This document shows, piece after piece, positions 14,661 through 22,621 of a stretch of DNA of 64,000 nucleotides. Positions within the stretch are counted from its first letter, which is position 1, and each line of letters starts with the position of its first letter. Source of the stretch: Curtobacterium sp. MCBD17_013. Lineage in GTDB: Bacteria > Actinomycetota > Actinomycetes > Actinomycetales > Microbacteriaceae. A model generated the notes under the pieces. That model searched no databases. It saw nothing but the letters and a program-made list of their open reading frames with translations, and had not been told where the DNA came from. Both the position numbers and the translations under genes were made by a program. The stretch lies in NCBI RefSeq assembly GCF_003234565.1, contig NZ_QKTU01000011.1, positions 1-64,000 of the forward strand. The letters are read 5' to 3'.

Positions 14661-16751
14661 TCAGCCCGCCGTCGTCAGCGCCCCCTTGTCCGTCCCGAGC
14701 GCGAACACGTGCAGCAGCCCCTGGTCGGCGCGGCTCGGGAGCGTCACCGACGCGAGCGTCTTGCCGGCCTCCAGTGCGATCTTCGTTGTGTAGAGGTGCG
14801 TCCCGAGCCCCTGCGACGAACCGCCGGTGCTGTTGCGGTACTGCGTGGAGGCGGCGGTGCCGTTGCCGAATGACGGGCTGCTGGCGGTCCAGTCGCTGAA
14901 CCCGAGTGTGGCCTGCTGCGTGGTGCCGTCGGTGTAGGTGAGGGTCAACGGACCGGTCGAGGGACCGTTCGTCGCCGAGCCGATGATGCCGAGCTCGGTG
15001 GCTCCCGCGATGGACGGGACCGCGAGGACCTGGCCGGCGGCGACGATGTTGTCCGGCTGCCCGGGGGTGCCCGCCCAGTCGTACTGGATGCCGTCACTCG
15101 TGACGGTCGCACCAGGCGTGAGTCCGCTGGCTGCCAGTGCCTGCGCCGAGTAGCTGAACCCGTACCCGTCGAGGTCGGCGGTCGACTGCGCGCTGTCGTC
15201 GGAGATGCCGGTGTTGTCGTAGTACGGAGCCAGGTCGCCGGGTCGGGCCACGAGCACGGAGGTGGTCACCGACGGGACCGCACCGGCCGTGCTGGAGAAG
15301 GCGAACGTGACCTGCTGGTTGCCGTCGGTGGTGCCTCCGGTGATCGAGACGGGCGTGCTCGCGGTGCCGCCCGCGCGGACGACGAGGGTGCCGGATGCCG
15401 GGCGGACGGTCAGTCCGGCCGGGGCCTTCGCTGTCCAGTGCACGATCTGGGGGCGGCCCTCGACCGACTGGATGCTGAGCGTGGTCGTGCCCGACGTGCC
15501 GGGTTGCACGGCCACGGAGGACGGGTTGGTCGAACCGGTCGCGGCGTAGACGGGTGCGCTCTTCGCGAGCAGGGCGTAGATCTCCACCATCGGCGCCGTC
15601 TGGTTCACGGGCGACTCGCCGCCCGAGGCGTCGGGGTCGTTGAACAGTCCGTTCGACTGGCGGTCCTCCACCCATGCGGTGTCGGCGTAGGCGGCCGCCA
15701 TCCGCGCGTAGCTCGGGTCGTGGTTGATCGCGGCCAGCCCGAACAGGTTCCGGAAGAAGATCGCGTTGAACACGTCGGGCTGGTGGTACAGGTTCCCGTT
15801 CGTGCCGTAGTAGCTGACCGAGGCGGCGGCGGTCTGCTCGGCCTGGTGCAGGTAGGTGCGGTTCCCGGTGCTCTCGTAGAGCAGCGTGCCCGCCCCGATC
15901 ATCGTGCCCTGGTTGTAGCTCCACAGGGTCTGGTCGATGCTCCCGTCCGGGCTGATGTGGTCGTAGTACATCCCGTTCGCGTTCATCATGCAGCCGCGGG
16001 CCCAGTTGTACATGCGGGTCGCCCACGTCAGGTAGTAGGGGTCACGGGTGGCCTGGTAGATCTCGAGGCCCACCTCGGCGTTCGGGGCGTTGGAGATCGT
16101 GTTGCGCGGGGAGTCCGCGGTGTCCTCCCACATGACCCCACCCGGGCACGCGCCGGTCGAGTCGGTGTCCCACCCGCTGACCGCGAACTTGAAGACGCCC
16201 TCGGCCTGCGCCAGGTTCCGCTTCTGGTGGTCGATGGCGTACTGCTGCAGGAAGTCCAGGCCGACCCAGGCGTTGTCGTCGTAGTAGGTGGGCTGGTCGG
16301 GGCCGAGCGGGGGCAGCACGCCGGACGCGTAGGCCGGCGGCTGGGCGGCACCGGTGGGGCTGGTCTCGTGGGTGTCGTGGTAGGCCTGGATCCCCTGGTC
16401 TCGGGCCTGCAGGTCCCGGGCGTAGCGGGCTCCCACGCCGGGCAGAGATGCCACCGCATCGGTCGCGGCGAAGCCGTTAACGTAGTCCCAGAGGTAGCCG
16501 TACGGCTCGCGGGCGTCGCTGCTCACGTACAGCTTGTGCGCCGGGTCGTAGAGGTTCGCTTGCAACGCCTGGTAGGTCTCGACGGCGCGCTGCGTGTCCA
16601 CGGGGTTCTGCTTGCTGGCGACCCCCGGCGGGAAGTGGTCCGGGGCCGGAGCGGCCAATGCCGCCGGGGCTCCTCCCAGAACGGCGAGGACGGCGGCGGT
16701 GGCGGTACCCGCCACGATCGCCCCTGCTCGGTTGCGTGCGCTTCGCTTCAC
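14661..16751 (-). CDS. secreted glycoside hydrolase family 76 (alpha-1,6-mannanase-like)
   Basis: A 696-residue exported enzyme. The N-terminus is a Sec signal peptide (basic KRSARNR, a hydrophobic stretch, cleavage near ALAAPAP around residue 34). Residues about 45-390 form an (alpha/alpha)6 GH76 domain, known for endo-alpha-1,6-mannanases acting on fungal/yeast mannan; YYDDNAWVGLDF holds the Asp pair at about 158-159, and WSYNQGTMIGAGTLLY is typical of the fold. An Ig/NEW3-like domain (about 405-520) and a C-terminal beta-sandwich, probably carbohydrate-binding, follow. I start at the GTG with a GGGAG site rather than the upstream ATG at 16820, because the signal peptide begins there. The promoter lies at 16798-16827. 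Confidence 0.88.
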   Translation of the reverse strand: MKRSARNRAGAIVAGTATAAVLAVLGGAPAALAAPAPDHFPPGVASKQNPVDTQRAVETYQALQANLYDPAHKLYVSSDAREPYGYLWDYVNGFAATDAVASLPGVGARYARDLQARDQGIQAYHDTHETSPTGAAQPPAYASGVLPPLGPDQPTYYDDNAWVGLDFLQQYAIDHQKRNLAQAEGVFKFAVSGWDTDSTGACPGGVMWEDTADSPRNTISNAPNAEVGLEIYQATRDPYYLTWATRMYNWARGCMMNANGMYYDHISPDGSIDQTLWSYNQGTMIGAGTLLYESTGNRTYLHQAEQTAAASVSYYGTNGNLYHQPDVFNAIFFRNLFGLAAINHDPSYARMAAAYADTAWVEDRQSNGLFNDPDASGGESPVNQTAPMVEIYALLAKSAPVYAATGSTNPSSVAVQPGTSGTTTLSIQSVEGRPQIVHWTAKAPAGLTVRPASGTLVVRAGGTASTPVSITGGTTDGNQQVTFAFSSTAGAVPSVTTSVLVARPGDLAPYYDNTGISDDSAQSTADLDGYGFSYSAQALAASGLTPGATVTSDGIQYDWAGTPGQPDNIVAAGQVLAVPSIAGATELGIIGSATNGPSTGPLTLTYTDGTTQQATLGFSDWTASSPSFGNGTAASTQYRNSTGGSSQGLGTHLYTTKIALEAGKTLASVTLPSRADQGLLHVFALGTDKGALTTAG

Positions 16752-16797
16752 GGTGGCTCCCTCGCTCCGGTCATCGTCGACGCGGAGATCGTTCCAG

Positions 16798-16827
16798 ACG
16801 CTAACCGTTCGCTCGCGCACGCGTCAA
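16798..16827 (-). promoter_or_regulatory. GH76 promoter
   Basis: On the minus strand TTGACG (16822-16827) and TAGCGT (16798-16803) are 18 bases apart, about 50 bases upstream of the GTG start. The same -35/-10 design recurs at the ABC operon promoter at 30194. Confidence 0.5.
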
Positions 16828-16926
16828 GGAGCCTCTGGTGCGCCTCCGATCGCGCCGGTCCGGGGCGCCGACGGTCGTTCGCGTGTCGGGATCACGGCGG
16901 GCTCGTCGACCGGAGGCTGACCGTCG

Positions 16927-17610
16927 TCAGGTGTTGCCGTTGATGACGTCGACCGTCGATCGGAGCGCATCCACGACCGCACCGATCTCCCGGGGTACGT
17001 CGACACTGTCCAGTGCACCGGTCGAGAGCATCGAACGAACGACCGCGACGCACATCGCGACGAGTGTGGGCGCGACGATGCCGGACCGGTCCGCTGCGAC
17101 GCCCCGCTGCCGGAGGAGCTCGGCGACCGACATGGTGGCGCTCTGCACCGAGGCCTTCCAGATCGGACGTAACTCGTCGAGGAGCTGTGGGTAGCGGGCG
17201 AACACCTCGCGGCGCAGGTCCCCGTGTTCGCTGTCGACCTGCCGGCCGAGGACCGCGATGACGATCGTCACGACCGCGTCCACGAGATCGGTGGGCAGCC
17301 GGTCCAGCTCGTCGGCGGTCAGCGTCTGCACGGTGCCCGGTACGACTCCGGCGATCGCTGCTTCTTTGTTCGAGAAGTAGTTGAAGAACGACCGGGGCGA
17401 GATGTCGGCGTCGCGCGCGATCGTGTCGATCGTGAGGTGTTCCATCCCGACCGCGAGGCATCCGGCTCGGGCTGCTCGGATGATGCGCCGACGGGTCTCC
17501 TCCCGCTTGCGTTCGCGCAGACCGAGCGGAGCGGGGCCGGAGCCGTCGGGTTCCCTCGCCGTCGGGCTGGTCACCTCGCCCGCACCGCTCCCCCGGCCGT
17601 CCATGGTCAC
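16927..17610 (-). CDS. TetR family transcriptional regulator
   Basis: A 227-residue TetR-type protein. After about 45 disordered residues comes RERKREETRRRIIRAA and the helix-turn-helix LTIDTIARDADISPRSFFNYF followed by SNKEAAIAG, the standard TetR arrangement; the rest is the effector domain. The GTG start overlaps the MarR stop as GTGA; an ATG two codons later is equally possible. It is the third gene of the MFS-MarR-TetR operon, so a single transporter locus carries two regulators of different families. Either could bind the twin palindromes in the operon promoter at 19842-19882. Confidence 0.85.
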   Translation of the reverse strand: MTMDGRGSGAGEVTSPTAREPDGSGPAPLGLRERKREETRRRIIRAARAGCLAVGMEHLTIDTIARDADISPRSFFNYFSNKEAAIAGVVPGTVQTLTADELDRLPTDLVDAVVTIVIAVLGRQVDSEHGDLRREVFARYPQLLDELRPIWKASVQSATMSVAELLRQRGVAADRSGIVAPTLVAMCVAVVRSMLSTGALDSVDVPREIGAVVDALRSTVDVINGNT

Positions 17611-18083
17611 GAGAGGTTGGCGAGGAGCCTGGCGAGCTCCTCGAGGTCGCCGCGTGGCCAAGCCGCGAGCCGTTCACGGAATGCCGTGCGCGCGCTCGTG
17701 CGGATGCGTTGAACCCGCCGGACGGCGTCGGGAGTGGGGTGGATGACGACGGCGCGACGATCACCCGAGCCACGTTCTCGCGTGACGAGTCCGAGCGCTT
17801 CGAGCGCGCCGAGCTGTCGGCTGAGGGCGCCCCTGTCGAGACCGAGTGCTTCCGCGAGCTCGCCGGCGCCGATGCTCCCGGTGAGCGCGATCTCGAGGAG
17901 CACCCGGTACCCGGCGGGCTGCAGCTCCATCTCTGCGGCCTGCTCGCGCAGGACGCGACGAGAGGAGGCGAAGAGGGTGAGGACCTGCCGCTCGATGCTG
18001 ACGATCGCGCTGTCGACCTCCTCCGACACCGGGTCGCCGGGCCGGGCCGGACACTGGTGAGCGGCCGGGGTCGTGTCGATCAT
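17607..18083 (-). CDS. MarR family transcriptional regulator
   Basis: A 158-residue MarR-type regulator. The winged-helix region is GAGELAEALGLDRGALSRQL (recognition helix) and LGLVTRERGSGDRRAVVIHP (wing with the conserved DRR). The N-terminal 25 residues are poorly conserved, so the start is uncertain: I use the ATG five bases after the MFS stop, though a GTG at 18101 overlapping the MFS gene is possible. It sits between an EmrB-type efflux transporter and a TetR gene in one operon, a classical arrangement for MarR control of drug export. Confidence 0.87.
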   Translation of the reverse strand: MIDTTPAAHQCPARPGDPVSEEVDSAIVSIERQVLTLFASSRRVLREQAAEMELQPAGYRVLLEIALTGSIGAGELAEALGLDRGALSRQLGALEALGLVTRERGSGDRRAVVIHPTPDAVRRVQRIRTSARTAFRERLAAWPRGDLEELARLLANLS

Positions 18084-18087
18084 GACA

Positions 18088-19797
18088 TCAGTGTCGTGCA
18101 CGACGTCCGCTCGCGATCTGCGAATCTCCTTCGACGATCGTCGGGTTCGAGCCGGTCACCGTTCCGATACCCGCGAAGTCCTCAGCGGCAGCGGCGGCGG
18201 GTCCACTGTCGGTGGAGCGCTCGGCGACGGTCTTCGTGGTGAGCGGCACGTTCGGCATGAACACGATCGCGAGCACGAGGACGATCGCGATCGGCGCTGC
18301 GATGAGGAACACGTCGGCCACACCCTGGCCGTACGCCGACTCGATGATCTGGCGCACGCTGTGCGGCAGCGATCTCACGGCGGGGATGCTGCCCGACGAC
18401 AGCTCCTTCGCGACCGCGACGCCCTTCTCCCCGAGCGCGGTGATCGCCTTGGTCAGAGCATCCTGCTTGTCGCTGATGGCGTCCGCGACGCGGGTCCCGA
18501 GCACGGTGCCGAGGACGGAGACGCCGATCGCGCCGCCGAGGGAGCGGAAGAACGCGACCCCGGAGGATGCTGCACCGATGTTCGCGGGCTCGGTGGTGTT
18601 CTGGACGACGAGGACGAGGTTCTGCATCACCAGGCCGACACCGGCCCCCATGACGAACATGTAGACAGCGACGACGACGTATGGCGTGTCGTACTCGATC
18701 GTTCCCATGAGGCCGAGTCCGACGACGAGGGCGATCGACCCGATGAGCATGATCGGCTTCCACTTGCCCGTCTTGGTGACCAAGCTGCCACCGACGGTGG
18801 ACGCGATGAGCAGACCGGCGATCATCGGGATCGTCAACAGGCCGGACTGCGTCGGGCTCGCGCCACGAGCGAGCTGCATGTACTGCGCCAGGTAGACGGT
18901 CGCGCCGAACATCGCGATGCCCACGGCGATCGAACTGATGACGGCCATCGAGAACGTGCGGTTCTTGAAGAGGGTCATCGGGATGATGGGCTCCTTCGCG
19001 CGGAGCTCGATGAACACGGTGGCCGCGAGCAGGATCGCGGCACCGATGACCATCACGAACGAGGTCGGCGACACCCAGTCGAAGTTCTTGCCGGCGAGGG
19101 TGACCCAGATGAGCAGCAGCGAGACGCCACCGGCGATGGTCGTGATGCCCAAGTAGTCGATGGAGACCGTGCGCTTCGGCAACGTGCGGAGCTTCAGGGT
19201 GATCTGCAGCAGGATGATCGCGGCGACGGCGAAGGGCACGCCGACGAAGAAGTTCCAGCGCCATCCGAGGCTGTCGGTGAGGAGGCCCCCGAACAGCGGA
19301 CCGCCGACGGTGCCGACTGCCATGACGGCGCCGAAGTAGCCGCCGTAGCGGCCGCGCTCCCGCGGGCTGATGATGTCGGCCAGGATGATCTGGCTCAGCG
19401 CAGTGAGGCCACCAGCGCCGAGGCCCTGGAGGACACGGAACGTGATGAGTGTCCCGGGGTTCTGCGAGAAGCCGGCGAGCGCGGATCCGAGGACGAAGAT
19501 CACGAGTGCGAGCTGGATGAGCAGCTTCCGGTTGAACAGGTCCGCGAGCTTGCCCCACACCGGGGTCGAGACGGTGGTGGCCAGGAGCGTCGAGGTCACG
19601 ACCCAGGTGTAGGCGCTCTCGCCCCCGCCGAGGTCACCGATGATCTTCGGGAGGGACGTGCTCACCACCGTCGACGCGAGGATCGCGACGAACATGCCGA
19701 GCAACAGCCCGGACAGTGCCTCGAGGACCTGGCGGTGGGACATGGCCGTGGGTTCGGCGGGGTGATCTTGACGGACAGTGGCGTCGGAACGTGACAT
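18088..19797 (-). CDS. MFS drug efflux transporter, DHA2 (14-TM, EmrB/QacA-like)
   Basis: A 569-residue integral membrane protein of the DHA2 branch of the major facilitator superfamily, which exports drugs or other hydrophobic compounds with proton antiport. The first helix begins LSGLLLGMFVAILASTVVST, motif C-like GAVMAVGTVGGPLFGGLLTD follows helix 5, and WGKLADLFNRKLL is motif A. The pattern of hydrophobic stretches fits 14 helices. A large extracytoplasmic segment rich in charged residues (about 455-505) precedes the last helix, and the C-terminus is hydrophilic. AGGAG precedes the ATG at 19797. It leads an operon with MarR and TetR genes under a consensus promoter overlapped by two palindromes. 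Confidence 0.92.
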   Translation of the reverse strand: MSRSDATVRQDHPAEPTAMSHRQVLEALSGLLLGMFVAILASTVVSTSLPKIIGDLGGGESAYTWVVTSTLLATTVSTPVWGKLADLFNRKLLIQLALVIFVLGSALAGFSQNPGTLITFRVLQGLGAGGLTALSQIILADIISPRERGRYGGYFGAVMAVGTVGGPLFGGLLTDSLGWRWNFFVGVPFAVAAIILLQITLKLRTLPKRTVSIDYLGITTIAGGVSLLLIWVTLAGKNFDWVSPTSFVMVIGAAILLAATVFIELRAKEPIIPMTLFKNRTFSMAVISSIAVGIAMFGATVYLAQYMQLARGASPTQSGLLTIPMIAGLLIASTVGGSLVTKTGKWKPIMLIGSIALVVGLGLMGTIEYDTPYVVVAVYMFVMGAGVGLVMQNLVLVVQNTTEPANIGAASSGVAFFRSLGGAIGVSVLGTVLGTRVADAISDKQDALTKAITALGEKGVAVAKELSSGSIPAVRSLPHSVRQIIESAYGQGVADVFLIAAPIAIVLVLAIVFMPNVPLTTKTVAERSTDSGPAAAAAEDFAGIGTVTGSNPTIVEGDSQIASGRRARH

Positions 19798-19841
19798 CGG
19801 GGACTCCTGGACGGGATGGATGCCACTCTGCATCCTGAAAT

Positions 19842-19882
19842 TTGACAGATGTCAACTATAGCGTTTTGTTGACGTTTGTCAA
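19842..19882 (-). promoter_or_regulatory. MFS operon promoter with twin operators
   Basis: On the minus strand TTGACA (19877-19882) and TATAGT (19855-19860) are 16 bases apart. Two 14-base palindromes, TTGACAGATGTCAA (19842-19855) and TTGACGTTTGTCAA (19869-19882), sit on the transcription start region and on the -35 box, 27 bases apart start to start. Binding at both would block RNA polymerase. Confidence 0.75.
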
Positions 19883-19916
19883 ACGCTTCGGTGCTGTCCG
19901 ACGACGCGCGCGGGTT

Positions 19917-19955
19917 CCGACCCGGTCGAGCAGTGACGCTCCTCGACCGAGTCGG
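19917..19955 (-). terminator. hairpin after SnoaL-like gene
   Basis: A 14-base stem with one mismatch (19917-19930 with 19942-19955) and an 11-base loop lies immediately after the stop of the SnoaL-like gene on the minus strand. There is no T-run. Confidence 0.5.
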
Positions 19956-19956
19956 C

Positions 19957-20406
19957 CTATCCCCAGGCGGCGGGCGTGGGCGCGTCGACAGGGGCGTTCA
20001 GCTGGGCCATGAGACCGGCGAAGTCCTCGAGGTGCCAGGTGGCGACGATCCTCCCGTCGCGGACCTGGTGCATGTCCATGGTGCGCATCTCGATGCGCTT
20101 GCCGGTGGGCCCGTGACCCATGAACGCGCCCTGATGCGTCCCCGAGACGGTGTTGCGGACAGCGACCCTGTCGCCCTGGACGATGACGTCCTGGTGCTCG
20201 ACGCTGTAGTCCGGCATCGCGTGACGGAACAGCGCGATCTGTGCGGCCATGCCGGCCGGGCCCTGCTCCTGCCCCGAGGCGAGGGGGAGGTCGATCCAGT
20301 CCGCCGCCAGGACCTCGTCGTACACGGAGGTGTCACCAGTGCGGAAGGGCTCGTAGAAAGCCAGGACGATCTCGGTGGTGGTGTCGTGCTCGTTCGTGGT
20401 GCTCAT
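19957..20406 (-). CDS. SnoaL-like ester cyclase family protein
   Basis: A 149-residue protein of the SnoaL-like (NTF2 fold) family, small cytosolic proteins including polyketide cyclases but mostly of unknown role. Typical features are AFYEPFRTGDTSVYDEVLAADWIDLP at the start (about residues 15-40), the central FRHAMPDYSVEHQDVIVQGDRVAVR and the end IEMRTMDMHQVRDGRIVATWHLEDFAGLM (residues about 108-136). AAAGGT precedes the ATG. It lies 110 bases after the DUF4267 gene, which is divergent from a TetR gene; the two probably form a TetR-controlled unit. Confidence 0.85.
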   Translation of the reverse strand: MSTTNEHDTTTEIVLAFYEPFRTGDTSVYDEVLAADWIDLPLASGQEQGPAGMAAQIALFRHAMPDYSVEHQDVIVQGDRVAVRNTVSGTHQGAFMGHGPTGKRIEMRTMDMHQVRDGRIVATWHLEDFAGLMAQLNAPVDAPTPAAWG

Positions 20407-20515
20407 GGGGTTCGGACCTTTCGTGGCGGTGGTGTGCGTGTTGGTGGTGGGAGAGATCAGGCGGCGGGGTGGGTCGACCGGCCGCCGGGCCGCCTCGGAC
20501 GATGCGGCGCCGAGG

Positions 20516-20878
20516 TCACGCGAGTGCCAGGACGAGGCCGGCGATGACGAGCAGCAGCGCCGTGGTGCCGTGGACGCTGAGGGCCTGGCGGAGGGTGCCG
20601 CCGTTGGTGACGACGATGATCGCGTCACCGATCGGGGTGATCGCCGCAGCGAGGAGCGCCCAACCGAAGACGTGCGGTCCGGCGACGGCGAGGACGACCA
20701 GGGGCACGATGCCCGAGGTGATGTCGCGGACCCCCTTGATGCTCGTGAACGCGCGCCGACGGTCCTCGGCGACGCCGAACCCCGCTGTGGCGATCGCCGG
20801 CGCGATGAGGAACCGGCCGCCGATGAAGAGGATGAAGAGGCATCCGGCGATGGCGACGGAGAAGGCTGCGATGAACAC
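20516..20878 (-). CDS. DUF4267-like small membrane protein
   Basis: A 120-residue protein with four hydrophobic helices: an N-terminal helix (FIAAFSVAIAGCLFILFIGG), two in the middle and one at the C-terminus (TTALLLVIAGLVLALA). The segment FTSIKGVRDITSGIVPLVVL, with GxRDIxxG between helices, is characteristic of DUF4267 proteins, whose function is unknown. The start is a GTG preceded by GAAAGGA. It is divergent from the TetR gene at 20986 and shares with it a region holding two GTTAnnTAAC palindromes, one just upstream of each gene. Confidence 0.8.
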   Translation of the reverse strand: MFIAAFSVAIAGCLFILFIGGRFLIAPAIATAGFGVAEDRRRAFTSIKGVRDITSGIVPLVVLAVAGPHVFGWALLAAAITPIGDAIIVVTNGGTLRQALSVHGTTALLLVIAGLVLALA

Positions 20879-20895
20879 GAGTGATTCCTTTCGTT

Positions 20896-20963
20896 GTTAT
20901 GTAACGCTGATCTGCAACGACCGTAGCGCTTCTCTCCGACGATGTCTACCGGTGTTATCTAAC
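20896..20963. promoter_or_regulatory. twin GTTAnnTAAC operators, DUF4267/TetR
   Basis: GTTATGTAAC (20896-20905) and GTTATCTAAC (20954-20963), start to start 58 bases apart, flank the shared promoter region. The second lies just before TACTCT (20974-20979), the -10-like box six bases before the TetR ATG. They are the probable sites of that TetR protein. Confidence 0.65.
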
Positions 20964-20985
20964 TTTGCTCTGCTACTCTCGGAGC

Positions 20986-21531
20986 ATGTCCCCACGACCA
21001 GCACCGGACCTCGACCACCGGCGCGACGAGATCGTCAGCGCCGCCCGCCGCGTCGCGGAAGCCGAAGGGTGGGAGGCGGTGACGATGCGCCGTCTCGCTG
21101 CCGAACTCGGCGTCACCCAGCCCGTCATCTACTCCGCGTTCGCCGGAGGCAGGCAGGCGCTCATCGACGCCGTGGCCCTCGACGGCTTCGGCGAACTCGC
21201 GGCAGCACTCGAAGCCGCTCCTGCCGAGCCGTTGCCGCGGATGCAGGCGTACCTCGACTTCGCCGTCGGCCGACCCCGTCTCTACGAGGCGATGTTCTCG
21301 ATGCCGTCCGGGCTCGAGTTCGGCTCGGGATCCGTTCCCGATGCGCTCCGACGTGGGTTCGCCGCGATCAAGGCGGCCTTCCCCGCTCCGGACGACACGG
21401 CGGCCGAGGTCGCGTGGGCCACGGTCCACGGGCTGGCGACGCTCGAGATCGGCGGGCGCCTCCCAGCGGTGCGATCGCGTGCCCGGCTCGACCACGCCCA
21501 TCGAGTACTCACCGGGAGCTCTGGCCTGTGA
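20986..21531 (+). CDS. TetR/AcrR family transcriptional regulator
   Basis: A 181-residue TetR-type repressor: DHRRDEIVSAARRVAEAEGW leads into VTMRRLAAELGVTQPVIYSAF (recognition helix around residues 32-50), and the last 120 residues form the effector domain with a TetR_C-like VAWATVHGLATLEIGGRLP near the end. The ATG at 20986 is preferred to an in-frame ATG at 20965 because TACTCT ends six bases before it (leaderless). It is divergent from the DUF4267/SnoaL-like pair and probably represses it through the two GTTAnnTAAC sites. Confidence 0.9.
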   Translation: MSPRPAPDLDHRRDEIVSAARRVAEAEGWEAVTMRRLAAELGVTQPVIYSAFAGGRQALIDAVALDGFGELAAALEAAPAEPLPRMQAYLDFAVGRPRLYEAMFSMPSGLEFGSGSVPDALRRGFAAIKAAFPAPDDTAAEVAWATVHGLATLEIGGRLPAVRSRARLDHAHRVLTGSSGL

Positions 21532-21617
21532 CGAACGACGCGAGGCGCGCCTCCGCGCTCTGCGGCGTCGCCGTGGCCATCAATGCTGCGGCCCGGCCCC
21601 GCTCCGGAGACCTCGAC

Positions 21618-22553
21618 TCAGGGACCAACTGACGGTCGAGATCCAGCGGCTGACAACGGGAACGGACCACCCACTCGACGGTCGTTCGTACCGGAGATCG
21701 GATCGGCGAGGAGCCCCCGAGCCTTCTCGATCAGCGCAGCGAGGGCGGGAGGTGCCGACGCTCTTCGCCACGCCATCAGCACTTCGATCGGGGGAGCGTC
21801 GCGAACGAGCCGGAACGTGACCCCGGTTCGAGCGTGCAGTGCGGCAGTGGCCTCCGAGGTCATCCCGGTCACCTGACCGGCGGCCACCAGCGTCAGCCAG
21901 TCGTCCACGTGCCGGGTGTCACGGAACGCCGCCGGGGCCGAGATGCCTGCCCAGAGGTCGGCTGTTGTGGTCCCGGTGCGCAGATCGATGCCGACGGTGC
22001 GGCCAGCGAAGTCGGCCAGGGTGACGCTCCGGCGTCGCGACAGGGGATCGTCGGAGGCGAGGGCCGCGAAGCGTCGCTCTGTGCCGATCGGAGCCGAGTC
22101 GAAGCGAGGATCATCGACAGGACGACGCAGGATCGCGACGTCGACGCCGCCCTCGGCAAGCCCCGCGGTCGGGGTGTTGCTCTGCACGAACGAGAGTGCC
22201 GGCTCGAGGTGCTCTGCCGCCCATTCGCGCTGGAACCTCGTCGTGTGTCGGCCGAGGGCCGACCATGCATACCCGATGCGGACCTCGGTGCTCGCGCGCG
22301 GAGTGAGGTCGCGCAGCGATTCGACCTCGTCGAGGATGCGGCGGGCGTGATCGACCACTCGTCGTCCCTGCGGCGTCAGCTCGAGCGAGCGCGTCGTCCG
22401 GCGCACGAGCGAGAAGCCGAGCGCTGCCTCGAGGGCTTGCACCGCTCGTGAGACAGAGGCCTGCGAGACGTGGAGATCGATGGCCGCGTCGGTGAAGGTC
22501 CCGGTCGACACCAGCGCCACGAGTGCGCGCAGCTGAACCAGAGTCACGTCCAT
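21618..22553 (-). CDS. LysR family transcriptional regulator
   Basis: A 311-residue LysR-type regulator. The N-terminal helix-turn-helix (residues about 3-62) reads LVQLRALVALVSTGTFTDAA then LHVSQASVSRAVQALEAALG and LVRRTTRSLELTPQG. The effector-binding domain follows, with VDVAILRRPVDDPRF and the second subdomain from about residue 160. The last 25 residues are Gly/Pro-rich. TACGCT at 22560-22565 (minus strand) ends six bases before the ATG, again a leaderless arrangement. It is divergent from an EamA-family exporter, so it probably activates or represses that gene in response to an exported metabolite. Confidence 0.92.
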   Translation of the reverse strand: MDVTLVQLRALVALVSTGTFTDAAIDLHVSQASVSRAVQALEAALGFSLVRRTTRSLELTPQGRRVVDHARRILDEVESLRDLTPRASTEVRIGYAWSALGRHTTRFQREWAAEHLEPALSFVQSNTPTAGLAEGGVDVAILRRPVDDPRFDSAPIGTERRFAALASDDPLSRRRSVTLADFAGRTVGIDLRTGTTTADLWAGISAPAAFRDTRHVDDWLTLVAAGQVTGMTSEATAALHARTGVTFRLVRDAPPIEVLMAWRRASAPPALAALIEKARGLLADPISGTNDRRVGGPFPLSAAGSRPSVGP

Positions 22554-22621
22554 GCGTCCAGCGTATAGATCGTCGTGGTCTGCATTTCCCGATCGCGCAG
22601 CCGCGAAGCACTGTGTTCACC

